DNA of 22,171 nucleotides from Saprospiraceae bacterium. GTDB lineage: Bacteria > Bacteroidota > Bacteroidia > Chitinophagales > Saprospiraceae. This document shows, one piece after another, positions 1-6,122 of this stretch; position 1 is the stretch's first letter; every line of letters starts with the position of its first letter. Below the pieces are notes generated by a model, which saw only the letters and a program-made list of their open reading frames with translations, was not told the DNA's origin and did not search any database. The stretch is taken from assembly GCA_013361075.1 (NCBI GenBank), contig JABWAJ010000019.1:1-22171 (forward strand). Direction: 5' to 3'. Made by a program: the position numbers and the translations under genes.

Positions 1-41
1 TACTGGGAACGGGATTGTTCAATATCAAAGTTGTGAAATAA
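1..41 (+). CDS. C-terminal tail of an upstream gene (partial)
   Basis: Reading from base 3, the frame gives LGTGLFNIKVVK and then a TAA stop at 39-41. It ends 10 bases before the next start codon, so the two genes may be co-transcribed. The tail resembles, from memory, the C-terminal end of NADPH-dependent F420-reductase-like proteins, which often finish with a similar F-N-(F/I)-K-(V/I)-V motif. The start of a protein of that family lies at 2902, so this could be a paralogue. Twelve residues are too few for a firm family call, and the gene start is outside the window. Confidence 0.35.
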   Translation, partial: LGTGLFNIKVVK

Positions 42-51
42 GCGAGGAAGA

Positions 52-1014
52 ATGGAACACAAGACAACATTGGGCAAAAGCAATCTGCGCGTGCCGCGCA
101 TGGGCGTGGGCGCGATGGTGTGGGGCGATCCAAAGGGATTGGCGCGTTTGCATCCCGCCAAGACTGCCTATGGCGGCGCGCATGGAATCGAAGAGGAAAG
201 GCGCGCCGTGGAAGTGAGCATCGAGGCGGGCGTGAATTTGTTCGACACCGCCGCGATGTACAGCATGGGCGCGGCGGAACGGCGGCTGGGCGAATTGACG
301 CGCGGCAAGGACGTGATCATCGCGACGAAATATCCATCCGGTTTTTCGTTTCGTGTGGAGAATTTCCCGAAGGAACTGGAGATGACTCTGGCGCGGCTGG
401 GACGTGATTCGATTGACCTGTATCAACATCATTATCCCAACGCGCGGATTTTGATTCCCGAGCTGATGGATCGCGTCGCGGATGCGGTGGAGGCGGGAAA
501 AGTCAAAGCGGTGGGGGTGAGCAATTATTCGGCGGAACAGATGCGGGAGGCATACGAGGCGCTGGCAAAGCGCGGCATTCCGCTTGCGTCGAATCAAGTG
601 GAATATTCGCTCTTGCACCGCAAGCCCGAAGTGGACGGAACGCTCGACGCGTGCCGCGAGTTGGGCATCACGCTCATCGCGTATTCTCCGCTGGCGGGCG
701 GAATGTTGACGGGCAAATATTCGCCGCAAAACAGGCCGGGCGGATTCTTCCGGCGCATCCTGCCTCAATATAATCGCAAGGCGCTGGAGGCGATCCAGCC
801 TGTGATCAAATTGTTGCGCGAGATCGGCGACAAGTATTCCAAGACTCCGGGCCAGGTTGCGATCCGCTGGTTGATCGAGAATCCGATCGTGCTTCCGATT
901 CCGGGCGCGAAGAACGGCAAACAGGCGGCAGATAATGCCGAGGCATTGAAGTTCTCGTTGACGGCGGAGGAGGTTGAGATGCTAAGTCACTCGACGATGG
1001 CATGGAGGAAATGA
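52..1014 (+). CDS. Aldo/keto reductase
   Basis: This is a 320-residue NAD(P)H-dependent oxidoreductase of the aldo/keto reductase superfamily, a cytoplasmic TIM-barrel enzyme that reduces carbonyls to alcohols. The length is normal. The catalytic tetrad is visible: Asp65 and Tyr70 in the NLFDTAAMY motif, Lys93 in ATKYP and His127 in DLYQHHYP. Further family marks are VGVSNYS (about 155-161), SNQVEYSLLHR (about 190-200), AYSPLAGGMLTGKY (about 220-233) and the cofactor-end motif PIPGAKNGKQAADN. An AGGAAG Shine-Dalgarno sequence sits just before the ATG. The substrate cannot be deduced. The 247-residue ORF on the opposite strand at 25-768 is an antisense shadow produced by G+C-rich codons. Confidence 0.93.
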   Translation: MEHKTTLGKSNLRVPRMGVGAMVWGDPKGLARLHPAKTAYGGAHGIEEERRAVEVSIEAGVNLFDTAAMYSMGAAERRLGELTRGKDVIIATKYPSGFSFRVENFPKELEMTLARLGRDSIDLYQHHYPNARILIPELMDRVADAVEAGKVKAVGVSNYSAEQMREAYEALAKRGIPLASNQVEYSLLHRKPEVDGTLDACRELGITLIAYSPLAGGMLTGKYSPQNRPGGFFRRILPQYNRKALEAIQPVIKLLREIGDKYSKTPGQVAIRWLIENPIVLPIPGAKNGKQAADNAEALKFSLTAEEVEMLSHSTMAWRK

Positions 1015-1016
1015 AA

Positions 1017-1126
1017 ATGTCATTGCGAGCGCTTTTTGCGAAGCAATCCCCTGTTTCGAGGAGATTGCTTCGGGCGACCCCGTAAAACATCGGGGCAGGC
1101 GAGCAAGTGCGCCCTCGCAACGACAT
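1017..1126. repeat. Nested inverted-repeat intergenic element
   Basis: The outer arms ATGTCATTGCGAG (1017-1029) and CTCGCAACGACAT (1114-1126) pair with one mismatch. The inner arms CGAAGCAATC (1039-1048) and GATTGCTTCG (1063-1072) pair perfectly. The element starts 2 bases after the aldo/keto reductase stop and could fold into a large RNA structure. Elements with the GTCATTGCGAG / GAAGCAATC core are, from memory, dispersed in many environmental bacterial genomes, including Chloroflexota. It carries no ORF of its own and looks like a non-autonomous REP or MITE-type repeat. Confidence 0.75.
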
Positions 1127-1137
1127 GAATCTTATTT

Positions 1138-1225
1138 ATCGTTTCAACGTTCGATATTTCACGCGATGCGGCTACAAATCCTTGCCAAATTTTTCTTGCA
1201 TCATGGTTTCGTGATCGGACCAAAC
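1138..1225 (-). repeat. Dispersed ~75-bp repeat, copy 1 (decayed coding tail?)
   Basis: This is one of three related copies (others near 1955-2040 and 2151-2224). Read on the minus strand it encodes WSDHETMMQEKFGKDL, a TAG stop, then PHRVKYRTLKR and a TAA stop. Copy 2 has the same frame open to the end. It overlaps the last codons of the DUF4386 gene in a different frame. It looks like the end of a duplicated gene that has decayed; the parent gene is not in the window. Confidence 0.6.
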
Positions 1226-1884
1226 CCCTTCGCGCCTTTCCAGAAGAGCCAGAAGATCAAGAGGACTTCTCCGATGAAAGTGAATTGAGAAATGGATAAG
1301 TTGTACGCGGGGGAAAGCATTTTTCCGAAACCGTCTACGATGTAGCCCAATGCCGCCAGCAAAAGGAAGATTGCCAGCCATTTGGGTACATAGCCAGATT
1401 TGAAAGCAAGGTAACCAAGCAATAACAGATGAAAGCCGAAAAGGATCAGGGATTTATCCCAGATGCTTTGGAAGGCTTTCAAGTGCGCCATTGCCTGAGC
1501 GCCGTCGGTTGAAATGACTCGCAATGCAATGGGGAGCTGACTGATGGCAAAGGCGAAAACAACGCCATAGATTACCCTCAACCACGCCGTCCAAGCGGAC
1601 AGCTTTTTGTCTGCGGGAAGGAAGACGATATACATTGCCCAAGCCACGATGATATCGAGCAATACCACAACAAAGAGAAGCGCGATGGCAGTGCGAAATG
1701 CCCCCATGGAGTTCAGGATGTTTTGGGCGGTCAAAGCCGCGTCATCAAATTTGACCAGACTTTGGAATGTATTCAGGTAAGCAATAGGCGCGAGGATCGC
1801 CATTAGCAAGAGACCCGCACCAGAGATGACGGCTGCGGCTCGTAAGGAGATACCTGTAAAGCGGGATTTGGATGTGGTGTTCAT
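1201..1884 (-). CDS. DUF4386 family integral membrane protein
   Basis: This 227-residue protein matches the DUF4386 family in layout: six hydrophobic segments at about residues 16-38, 62-89, 101-121, 144-162, 168-186 and 199-216, with short polar loops. The function of the family is unknown. The start at 1884 follows an AGGA-containing purine stretch at usable distance. The C-terminus (GFGPITKP) is encoded inside the dispersed repeat copy 1 in another frame, so the native stop may have been replaced by recombination with the repeat. The gene runs alone on the minus strand, with the TetR gene about 350 bases upstream on the same strand. Confidence 0.82.
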   Translation of the reverse strand: MNTTSKSRFTGISLRAAAVISGAGLLLMAILAPIAYLNTFQSLVKFDDAALTAQNILNSMGAFRTAIALLFVVVLLDIIVAWAMYIVFLPADKKLSAWTAWLRVIYGVVFAFAISQLPIALRVISTDGAQAMAHLKAFQSIWDKSLILFGFHLLLLGYLAFKSGYVPKWLAIFLLLAALGYIVDGFGKMLSPAYNLSISQFTFIGEVLLIFWLFWKGAKGFGPITKP

Positions 1885-1915
1885 TCTGTCTGTTTCCTTT
1901 GTAATACAAAAATGC

Positions 1916-1944
1916 GTAGGGGCGGAGCATTGCTCCGCCCCTAC
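1916..1944. repeat. Perfect 13-bp-stem hairpin
   Basis: GTAGGGGCGGAGC (1916-1928) and GCTCCGCCCCTAC (1932-1944) are perfect inverted repeats around a 3-base loop. The element lies upstream of the minus-strand DUF4386 gene and has no T-run, so it reads as a REP-type palindrome more than an intrinsic terminator. Confidence 0.7.
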
Positions 1945-1954
1945 ATAAAATCAT

Positions 1955-2040
1955 CTTTTCAACGTTCTATATTTGACCCTGTGCGGAGTCAAATCCTTGC
2001 CGAATTTTTCACGCATCATCGTTTCGTGATCGGACCAGTT
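1955..2040 (-). repeat. Dispersed ~75-bp repeat, copy 2
   Basis: On the minus strand this encodes WSDHETMMREKFGKDLTPHR, then VKYRTLKR and a TGA stop, an uninterrupted version of the tail seen in copy 1. The frame has no credible start because the sequence immediately upstream on that strand is the palindrome at 2053-2067. It is best described as the C-terminal remnant of a lost gene. Confidence 0.6.
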
Positions 2041-2052
2041 GCCGCCTGCCGA

Positions 2053-2141
2053 GGGTGCGTCGCACCCGACTTAATGGGATTCGTTCTCAGATTGGATTCG
2101 TCTGACCAAGAGGACGACCCAACCCGTTTGGTGCGACGCAC
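2053..2141. repeat. Paired palindromes around GTGCGTCGCACC
   Basis: GGGTGCG-T-CGCACCC at 2053-2067 is itself a hairpin. Its core GTGCGTCGCACC (2055-2066) recurs as the exact reverse complement GGTGCGACGCAC at 2130-2141. The pair flanks about 60 bases with no gene. It looks like a mobile intergenic palindrome inserted between repeat copies 2 and 3. Confidence 0.55.
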
Positions 2142-2150
2142 TCGCGCTAC

Positions 2151-2224
2151 CGTTTCAGCGTTCTATATTTGACCCGATGCGGAGTTGCATCCCTCCCGTA
2201 TTTCTCCCCATCATCGCTTCGAAG
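2151..2224 (-). repeat. Dispersed ~75-bp repeat, copy 3
   Basis: This closely matches copy 2 over the TTCTATATTTGACCC core and the CATCATCG block. On the minus strand part of the tail can still be read as EKYGRDATPHRVKYRTLKR followed by a TAG stop, but the upstream part is in another frame, so it has decayed further. It lies directly 3' of the TetR gene stop. Confidence 0.55.
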
Positions 2225-2230
2225 AAGAAA

Positions 2231-2797
2231 TCATTCGAGAGCGGCATCAATTAGAATCCGCGCGGCTTCGGCAAGGTGGGCGGCGGGATTCTCCGCGCCG
2301 AACATGCGCGATGCCATGTAAGCGCCGTCCATGAGCAGAAAGAGTTGGTCAGCAAGGACATCGGGCTTTTTCGCGCCTGTATCTTTTGCCAATTGACGAA
2401 AGCGCGCGCGGACAGATTGTTTGTGTTCAATGGCAACCTGATGACCGGGATAATCGGTTTCGGGATATTCGGTTGCCACATTGAGGAATGGACAGCCGTA
2501 ACACGCGGGGGCGCTAACGTATTCCTGCAGACCCTGAAAGAACGCCAGTAACTTTTCGCGCGGGGTGGGGGCATCTTTCGTAATCTCTTCGAAATTGCGC
2601 CAGAAGATTTCATTGCTGTCTCTGAGATAAGCGACGATCAGATCATCCTTGGAGGGATAGTGGCGATAGAGCGTCATCTTGCCGATGCCCGATTCAGCCG
2701 CGAGCGTGTCCACGCCGATGGCGCGGTAGCCGTTTTGGTAGAAGAGACGCGCAGCGGTTTGGAAGACTTTATCCTTTGGGGCGATTTCTTTTGTCAT
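2231..2797 (-). CDS. TetR/AcrR family transcriptional regulator
   Basis: This is a 188-residue cytoplasmic DNA-binding regulator, a dimer that usually represses until a ligand binds its C-terminal domain. The N-terminal TetR helix-turn-helix is clear at about residues 10-54 (VFQTAARLFYQNGYRAIGVD, then GKMTLYRHYPSKDDLI). The ligand domain carries CYGCPFLN (Cys99, Cys102), seen in AcrR-like members with a GC(P/L)F(I/L)N motif. I chose the ATG at 2797 because GAGG lies 9 bases upstream of it, whereas it is only 3 bases from the ATG at 2803. The longer frame to 2944 would run through the operators. The gene is divergent from the reductase at 2902, and two palindromes in the 104-base gap are the obvious binding sites, suggesting self-regulation and control of the neighbour. 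Confidence 0.92.
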   Translation of the reverse strand: MTKEIAPKDKVFQTAARLFYQNGYRAIGVDTLAAESGIGKMTLYRHYPSKDDLIVAYLRDSNEIFWRNFEEITKDAPTPREKLLAFFQGLQEYVSAPACYGCPFLNVATEYPETDYPGHQVAIEHKQSVRARFRQLAKDTGAKKPDVLADQLFLLMDGAYMASRMFGAENPAAHLAEAARILIDAALE

Positions 2798-2810
2798 TCT
2801 CATTTTCCTC

Positions 2811-2840
2811 TTGACACGATACAGACCTGTATCGTATACT
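2811..2840 (+). promoter_or_regulatory. Sigma70-type promoter of the reductase gene
   Basis: A perfect -35 TTGACA (2811-2816) and a -10 TATACT (2835-2840) are separated by 18 bases. Palindrome 1 occupies the spacer, so a bound regulator would block RNA polymerase. The reductase start codon is about 60 bases further on. Confidence 0.7.
2816..2835. promoter_or_regulatory. TetR operator palindrome 1
   Basis: ACGATACAGACCTGTATCGT is a palindrome with perfect 9-bp arms around a central AC. It lies between the -35 and -10 boxes of the promoter facing the reductase. The core GATACAG-AC-CTGTATC is the exact reverse complement of operator 2. Binding by the adjacent TetR protein is inferred from position. 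Confidence 0.8.
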
Positions 2841-2850
2841 GGGGATAAGT

Positions 2851-2866
2851 GATACAGGTCTGTATC
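2851..2866. promoter_or_regulatory. TetR operator palindrome 2
   Basis: GATACAG-GT-CTGTATC has perfect 7-bp arms. Its centre is 33 bases from the centre of operator 1, close to three helical turns, so two dimers could sit on the same DNA face. It falls just downstream of the predicted transcription start of the reductase. Confidence 0.8.
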
Positions 2867-2901
2867 GTAGCATACTTTTGCAAAACGTACAAGGAGAAAA
2901 A

Positions 2902-3147
2902 ATGAAACTTGGAGTGTTAGGCACAGGCATGGTCGGACTGGCAATCAGCAACCGGCTGGCGGAGTTGGGTCACGAGGCGATGATCGGGACGCGCGAACCG
3001 TCGAAGAGCGGGGACAAGTTGAAGTCGAGGAGTGATGCGGTGAAGGTCGGCACGTTTTCTGAGTCCGCTGCGTTCGGTCAAATCATATTCAACGCCACGA
3101 ACGGCGCATTCTCCCTCGATGCGTTGAGGTTGGCAGGCAAATCGTAA
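2902..3147 (+). CDS. NADPH-dependent F420-reductase-like protein, truncated at the junction
   Basis: Only the first 81 residues of an NAD(P)-binding reductase are present. The N-terminus MKLGVLGTGMVGLAISNRLA holds the Rossmann GxGxVG nucleotide-binding motif, followed by MIGTREPSKSGDKL, where GTRE is the usual NADP-phosphate contact. Family members are about 200 residues or more, so well over half is missing. AAGGAG at 2891-2896, 5 bases before the ATG, fixes the start; the frame open from 2878 adds nothing. The stop at 3145-3147 lies in DNA that, in another frame, belongs to a Bacteroidota TetR gene, so it is probably not the natural end. Two operators and a strong promoter lie upstream, implying control by the divergent TetR. 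Confidence 0.8.
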   Translation: MKLGVLGTGMVGLAISNRLAELGHEAMIGTREPSKSGDKLKSRSDAVKVGTFSESAAFGQIIFNATNGAFSLDALRLAGKS

Positions 3148-3734
3148 AAAATGCGATAGACCTGATTTTTCAATTAGGTCTTGAACGGTTTACCTTCAAA
3201 AAACTGGCTATTGAAACCAATTGTACAGAGGCGACCATTTACCGGTACTTTGAAAACAAACACCGTCTGTTACTCTATATCCTTAATTGGTACTGGTGCT
3301 ACATGGAGTTTTTGGTGATGCTTAAATTGCAGAATGTAGCCGATAAAAAAGAAAAATTAAAACTGATCATTGAGCTGCTCACCCACGAGTTGCCCGAAAG
3401 TTCAGGTAAATTTGACTACAACAAAAAATTTCTGAATCAGATCGTCATCACGGAAGGCAGTAAAGTGTATTTGGTGAAAGACGTGTCGGAAATAAATAAA
3501 GGCGAAGTTTTTAAGCCTTACAAAGATCTGTGTGCAACCATTGCAGGGGTTATTTCTGAATACAACCCGGCCTATAAATACCCAAGGTCTTTAAGTACGA
3601 CCCTTATCGAAACATCTCATAGCCAGCAATACTTCAGCGCCTATCTGCCCAAACTTACAGACGCCTCGCCAGCCAATTTGCCGGAGTTTACGAGCCAGTT
3701 TTTAGAAGATTTGTTATTTAAAGTATTGAAGTAG
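3138..3734 (+). CDS. TetR family regulator lacking its N-terminus
   Basis: The frame is open from before the junction. From about 3138 it reads QIVKNAIDLIFQLGLERFTF, then KKLAIETNCTEATIYRYFEN and KHRLLLYILNWYW, a standard TetR helix-turn-helix, and continues through the whole ligand domain to TAG at 3732-3734. No start codon precedes the helix-turn-helix; the first in-frame ATG (3303) is already past it and would make a 143-residue protein without DNA binding. The first 20-30 residues expected of the family are missing because the sequence switches to the left-hand genome. The left boundary given is approximate. Codon use and lower G+C match the Bacteroidota genes to the right. Confidence 0.75.
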   Translation, partial: QIVKNAIDLIFQLGLERFTFKKLAIETNCTEATIYRYFENKHRLLLYILNWYWCYMEFLVMLKLQNVADKKEKLKLIIELLTHELPESSGKFDYNKKFLNQIVITEGSKVYLVKDVSEINKGEVFKPYKDLCATIAGVISEYNPAYKYPRSLSTTLIETSHSQQYFSAYLPKLTDASPANLPEFTSQFLEDLLFKVLK

Positions 3735-3739
3735 TGGGG

Positions 3740-3860
3740 AGTTAAGGGGGCAAGGGGCAAGGGGCAAAAGGGGCAAGTTTATTTGCGGTATAACCTGATG
3801 CTATCGTGATGAATCAGATCAACCCTGCCCAATCATCGCCTTTTGCCCTTTGCACTTTAT
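3740..3860. repeat. GGGGCAA-type low-complexity intergenic element, copy 1
   Basis: The heptamer GGGGCAA occurs three times end to end (3747-3767) and again at 3770-3776. About 60 bases later comes the opposite-strand version, CTTTTGCCCTTTGC (about 3839-3854). This makes a loose inverted repeat between the convergent TetR-fragment and FKBP genes, where it could act as a two-way terminator. A related element lies at 19312-19440. Confidence 0.6.
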
Positions 3861-3876
3861 TACTGCACTCCGGATA

Positions 3877-4755
3877 CTACAATCCCATTTCAATATAAAA
3901 TACCAGATCGGCATTCGGAGGAATGACATCGCCTGCCCCTGCTTCGCCATAACCCAGTGCAGGAGGGATGAAAAGAATGGCTTTGCCCCCACGGTTGAGC
4001 AGTTGCATGCCTTCATTAAAACCGGGGATCAACTGACCCACCGGAAATGGAGCTGGCTCACCGCGATCAAACGAGTTGTCGAACATTTTGCCGTCGGCCG
4101 TCAGCGCGCCGTAATAATGGGTATTGATTTCATCGCCCAGCTTGATGGTAGCGCCGGTGCCCTGTTCTATAATGATGTATTCTAAGCCGGAAGCTGTTTT
4201 TTGGAGCTTTTTGCCTAAGGTACCTGCTTTATAAGCCCCTATTGCCGTTTGCACTTCTGCGGCAACGGCTGCACCACGGGCAATGGAAGCCTCCCTCATC
4301 TTCTGGGCTTCTGCTTCGCGGATTTGCAGTTCTTCCGGAGAGACAATGTCTACCAAAACCGCCTCATACCGAACAGCCGGGATGGTTTTAAAGCCTTCGG
4401 GCATTTGTTCCCGGAGTTCCTCTGCAATAGGCTCAAGGACGGTCACGCTGTCCCCTTCCGCCATAGACATGATGGCATTTAAGAAAGCCGGGGCTTGCGG
4501 ATCGGCTTCAAACTGCTCCTTCAGGGGCAGGACAATCTCGCGGGCACCACCATAATCGCGGCGGGTACTCATGAACAGCGAGTCGCCGAGATAGGTATAA
4601 ACCTGCATGGAAACCGTTTCTCCAAATGTAGCTTTGGGGCCGGTTTTGTTGGTATGGTTGGTGATGCTAACCTTCGGTTGAGCAGCCTCCGTAACTGGAT
4701 TTTGCGCGGCGATTGCACCGGACCAAAGGAGCAATGAAAACAGGAATAGACGCAT
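3877..4755 (-). CDS. Exported FKBP-type peptidyl-prolyl cis-trans isomerase
   Basis: This 292-residue protein has a signal peptide (residues 1 to ~17, ending AIAAQ) and should act in the periplasm or on the cell surface in protein folding. The C-terminal FKBP domain (about 185-292) retains the usual active-site residues: Tyr214 in HYYG, Phe225-Asp226 in MFDNSFDRGEP, Val239, Ile243-Pro244, Tyr269 in GYG and Phe286. The Trp at the bottom of the FKBP12 pocket is replaced by Phe246 (LIPGFNEGM). Residues ~30-137 look like a second, degenerate FKBP-like fold (GETVSMQVYTYLGDSLFMST, then VTVLEPI), joined by a charged helical linker (140-180) like the dimerising helices of FkpA/Mip-type enzymes. No Shine-Dalgarno sequence precedes the ATG, as in other Bacteroidota genes here. 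Confidence 0.9.
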   Translation of the reverse strand: MRLFLFSLLLWSGAIAAQNPVTEAAQPKVSITNHTNKTGPKATFGETVSMQVYTYLGDSLFMSTRRDYGGAREIVLPLKEQFEADPQAPAFLNAIMSMAEGDSVTVLEPIAEELREQMPEGFKTIPAVRYEAVLVDIVSPEELQIREAEAQKMREASIARGAAVAAEVQTAIGAYKAGTLGKKLQKTASGLEYIIIEQGTGATIKLGDEINTHYYGALTADGKMFDNSFDRGEPAPFPVGQLIPGFNEGMQLLNRGGKAILFIPPALGYGEAGAGDVIPPNADLVFYIEMGL

Positions 4756-4817
4756 GATGTGTTTGTTTAGGACATAAAGGTATTGATTCCCTCTGTTCCG
4801 GCATTGTTTTCTGTTGT

Positions 4818-5831
4818 CTATTTGTTTTTCAGCCAGGTATCAAAATTAATTAACTCAGCTTCATGCTCAGCCAGCCACTTCCGGGAGTTTTCATTTCCGG
4901 ATTGGGTGATGTACTTACAATAAGTTTCCAGATGCTCGCTGTTTGCCACGTCGTAAAAGAAAGGCGTATAAAAAGTCCACCAGATTTCCTGATGCGCTTC
5001 TTTTTTCAATTCGCCAAGAATTTTAAAAAAGGACGCTGTGTTTTGAACAAACATTTCATCCTCCGTTTTGCCCTTATTTTCCTCCAAAGATTTTGAAGCT
5101 TCCAGAAATGAAATCATTAATTCGGCAGGCCTAAATTCGCTGTTATCCCCGGGGGAAACCAGAATATTTATCGTATTGGGTTTATCGTTGTCCACTTTGA
5201 CATTCCCGTTAAAATTATTTTGAAGCATCTGAAACGCTGCAGGAGACCGGTTAGAGTTTGGCTCTATGAACAGAAAATAATGCAGGGCCAACAGGCTTTG
5301 TACCACATTGCCTTTTTGGTTGTGAATATTGGCCAGCATGAAATGGCTGCTGGGATGATTGGGGTTCAGTTGTATTGCCTTTATGGCGTTTTCTTCGGCT
5401 TTATCAATTTCTGATGTATTGTAATAATTGAGGCCTAAATTAAAATAGAGTAAATAATGGCCCCCTACCTCTTGGATGGCTTTTTCAAAAAGCTTTATGG
5501 ATTCTTTTGTTTTTCCCAGAATGTCTAAGGTTGAACCTTTTATGATGTAGGCTTCGAGCATCAAATCAGACTTTTGTTTCAACACTTTATCTGAATATGC
5601 TATCGCCAGTTTATGATCTCCTTTTGAAAAACAACTCAGGGCAATTTCGTAATTGGCGAGAGGGGATTTTGGGTCTATTTCAAGGGCTTTTTTATACATT
5701 TCAATCGCTTTGTCATATTCTCCATTGTCGTGAAATTGAATTCCTTCTTTTACAAAATCTTCAATGGTAGATTGAGCAATAATTTGTACGGATGAACAGA
5801 GAAGCATTAAAAGGAAGGCTGCTGATTTCAT
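4818..5831 (-). CDS. Exported tetratricopeptide-repeat protein
   Basis: This 337-residue protein has a signal peptide (MKSAAFLLMLLCSSVQIIAQ) and TPR units over about residues 22-195, including FHDNGEYDKAIEMYKKALEI, KLFEKAIQEV, and a canonical unit with AIQLNPNHPSSH. The C-terminal ~140 residues have no repeat and I do not recognise them. TPRs bind other proteins; the partner is unknown. I chose the ATG at 5831 because the frame can only be extended using a TTG at 5855, and the shorter form gives a clean signal peptide. A 72-residue ORF ends 24 bases upstream on the same strand. Confidence 0.85.
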   Translation of the reverse strand: MKSAAFLLMLLCSSVQIIAQSTIEDFVKEGIQFHDNGEYDKAIEMYKKALEIDPKSPLANYEIALSCFSKGDHKLAIAYSDKVLKQKSDLMLEAYIIKGSTLDILGKTKESIKLFEKAIQEVGGHYLLYFNLGLNYYNTSEIDKAEENAIKAIQLNPNHPSSHFMLANIHNQKGNVVQSLLALHYFLFIEPNSNRSPAAFQMLQNNFNGNVKVDNDKPNTINILVSPGDNSEFRPAELMISFLEASKSLEENKGKTEDEMFVQNTASFFKILGELKKEAHQEIWWTFYTPFFYDVANSEHLETYCKYITQSGNENSRKWLAEHEAELINFDTWLKNK

Positions 5832-5855
5832 TTTTTTTGTTTTGTTGGTGTACAA

Positions 5856-6074
5856 TTATGGTTTCATTCGATTGGTGAACCGATCGTTAAAGGCATAACG
5901 TTCGAGTAGGTTGGTAGTTACAGCTCTATTTCTGTTTATTCTGTTTAGAGCTTGTTCGGGATCGACTTGAAGGCGTTCATTTGTGGTGGTTTCACCAATT
6001 GAGAGAACATGCTGCTCCAGTTTGGGTTGCACGAACATTTTTTGCCCCTTGTGATCCACGACATAATTGGCCAT
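5856..6074 (-). CDS. Small hypothetical ORF, doubtful
   Basis: This 72-residue frame (MANYVVDHKGQKMFVQPKLE at the start) is polar, basic at the C-terminus, and has no signal peptide or membrane segment. It lies between the AraC-side hairpin and the TPR gene on the same strand. Its start is only 12 bases from the foot of the hairpin, leaving little room for a promoter. It may be a small gene, the tail of a lost gene, or a chance frame. I do not recognise a family. Confidence 0.35.
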   Translation of the reverse strand: MANYVVDHKGQKMFVQPKLEQHVLSIGETTTNERLQVDPEQALNRINRNRAVTTNLLERYAFNDRFTNRMKP

Positions 6075-6085
6075 ATCCGCGCTGC

Positions 6086-6122
6086 GTAGAGAGAGTGTCT
6101 CTTCGAGAGACGCCCTCTCTAC
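6086..6122. terminator. Two-part hairpin after the araC-type gene
   Basis: The outer arms GTAGAGAG (6086-6093) and CTCTCTAC (6115-6122) and the inner arms GTCTCT (6097-6102) and AGAGAC (6106-6111) form a stem with a TCG loop. The foot overlaps the last base of the AraC stop codon, where a terminator for the minus-strand gene is expected. There is no T-run, so it may also be a REP-type palindrome. Confidence 0.6.

Larger units (their letters stand above)
1885..2230. other. Gene-free stretch built of repeats
   Basis: These 346 bases between the DUF4386 start and the TetR stop contain no convincing gene. They hold a 13-bp-stem hairpin at 1916-1944, two copies of the ~75-bp decayed repeat, and a pair of GGTGCGACGCAC-type palindromes near 2053-2067 and 2130-2141. 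The plus-strand frame open over 1912-2172 only crosses these elements and has no protein-like features. Confidence 0.6.

Noticed and set aside
25..768. 247-residue minus-strand open frame opposite the aldo/keto reductase
   Set aside because: Low-complexity His/Arg/Ala-rich composition typical of the antisense of a G+C-rich gene; the plus-strand frame has a complete catalytic tetrad.
1912..2172. 86-residue plus-strand open frame
   Set aside because: It only crosses palindromes and the dispersed repeat and has no protein family features.
2878..3734. A natural reductase-TetR overlap or fusion
   Set aside because: The two are in different frames, each lacks an essential part, and the style of translation signals changes at the join; a junction artefact or recombination explains it better.
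3747..3776. GGGGCAA heptamers considered as a CRISPR or origin-type iteron array
   Set aside because: The repeats are contiguous and too short for CRISPR, there is no nearby replication gene, and the reverse-complement partner fits an intergenic palindrome better.
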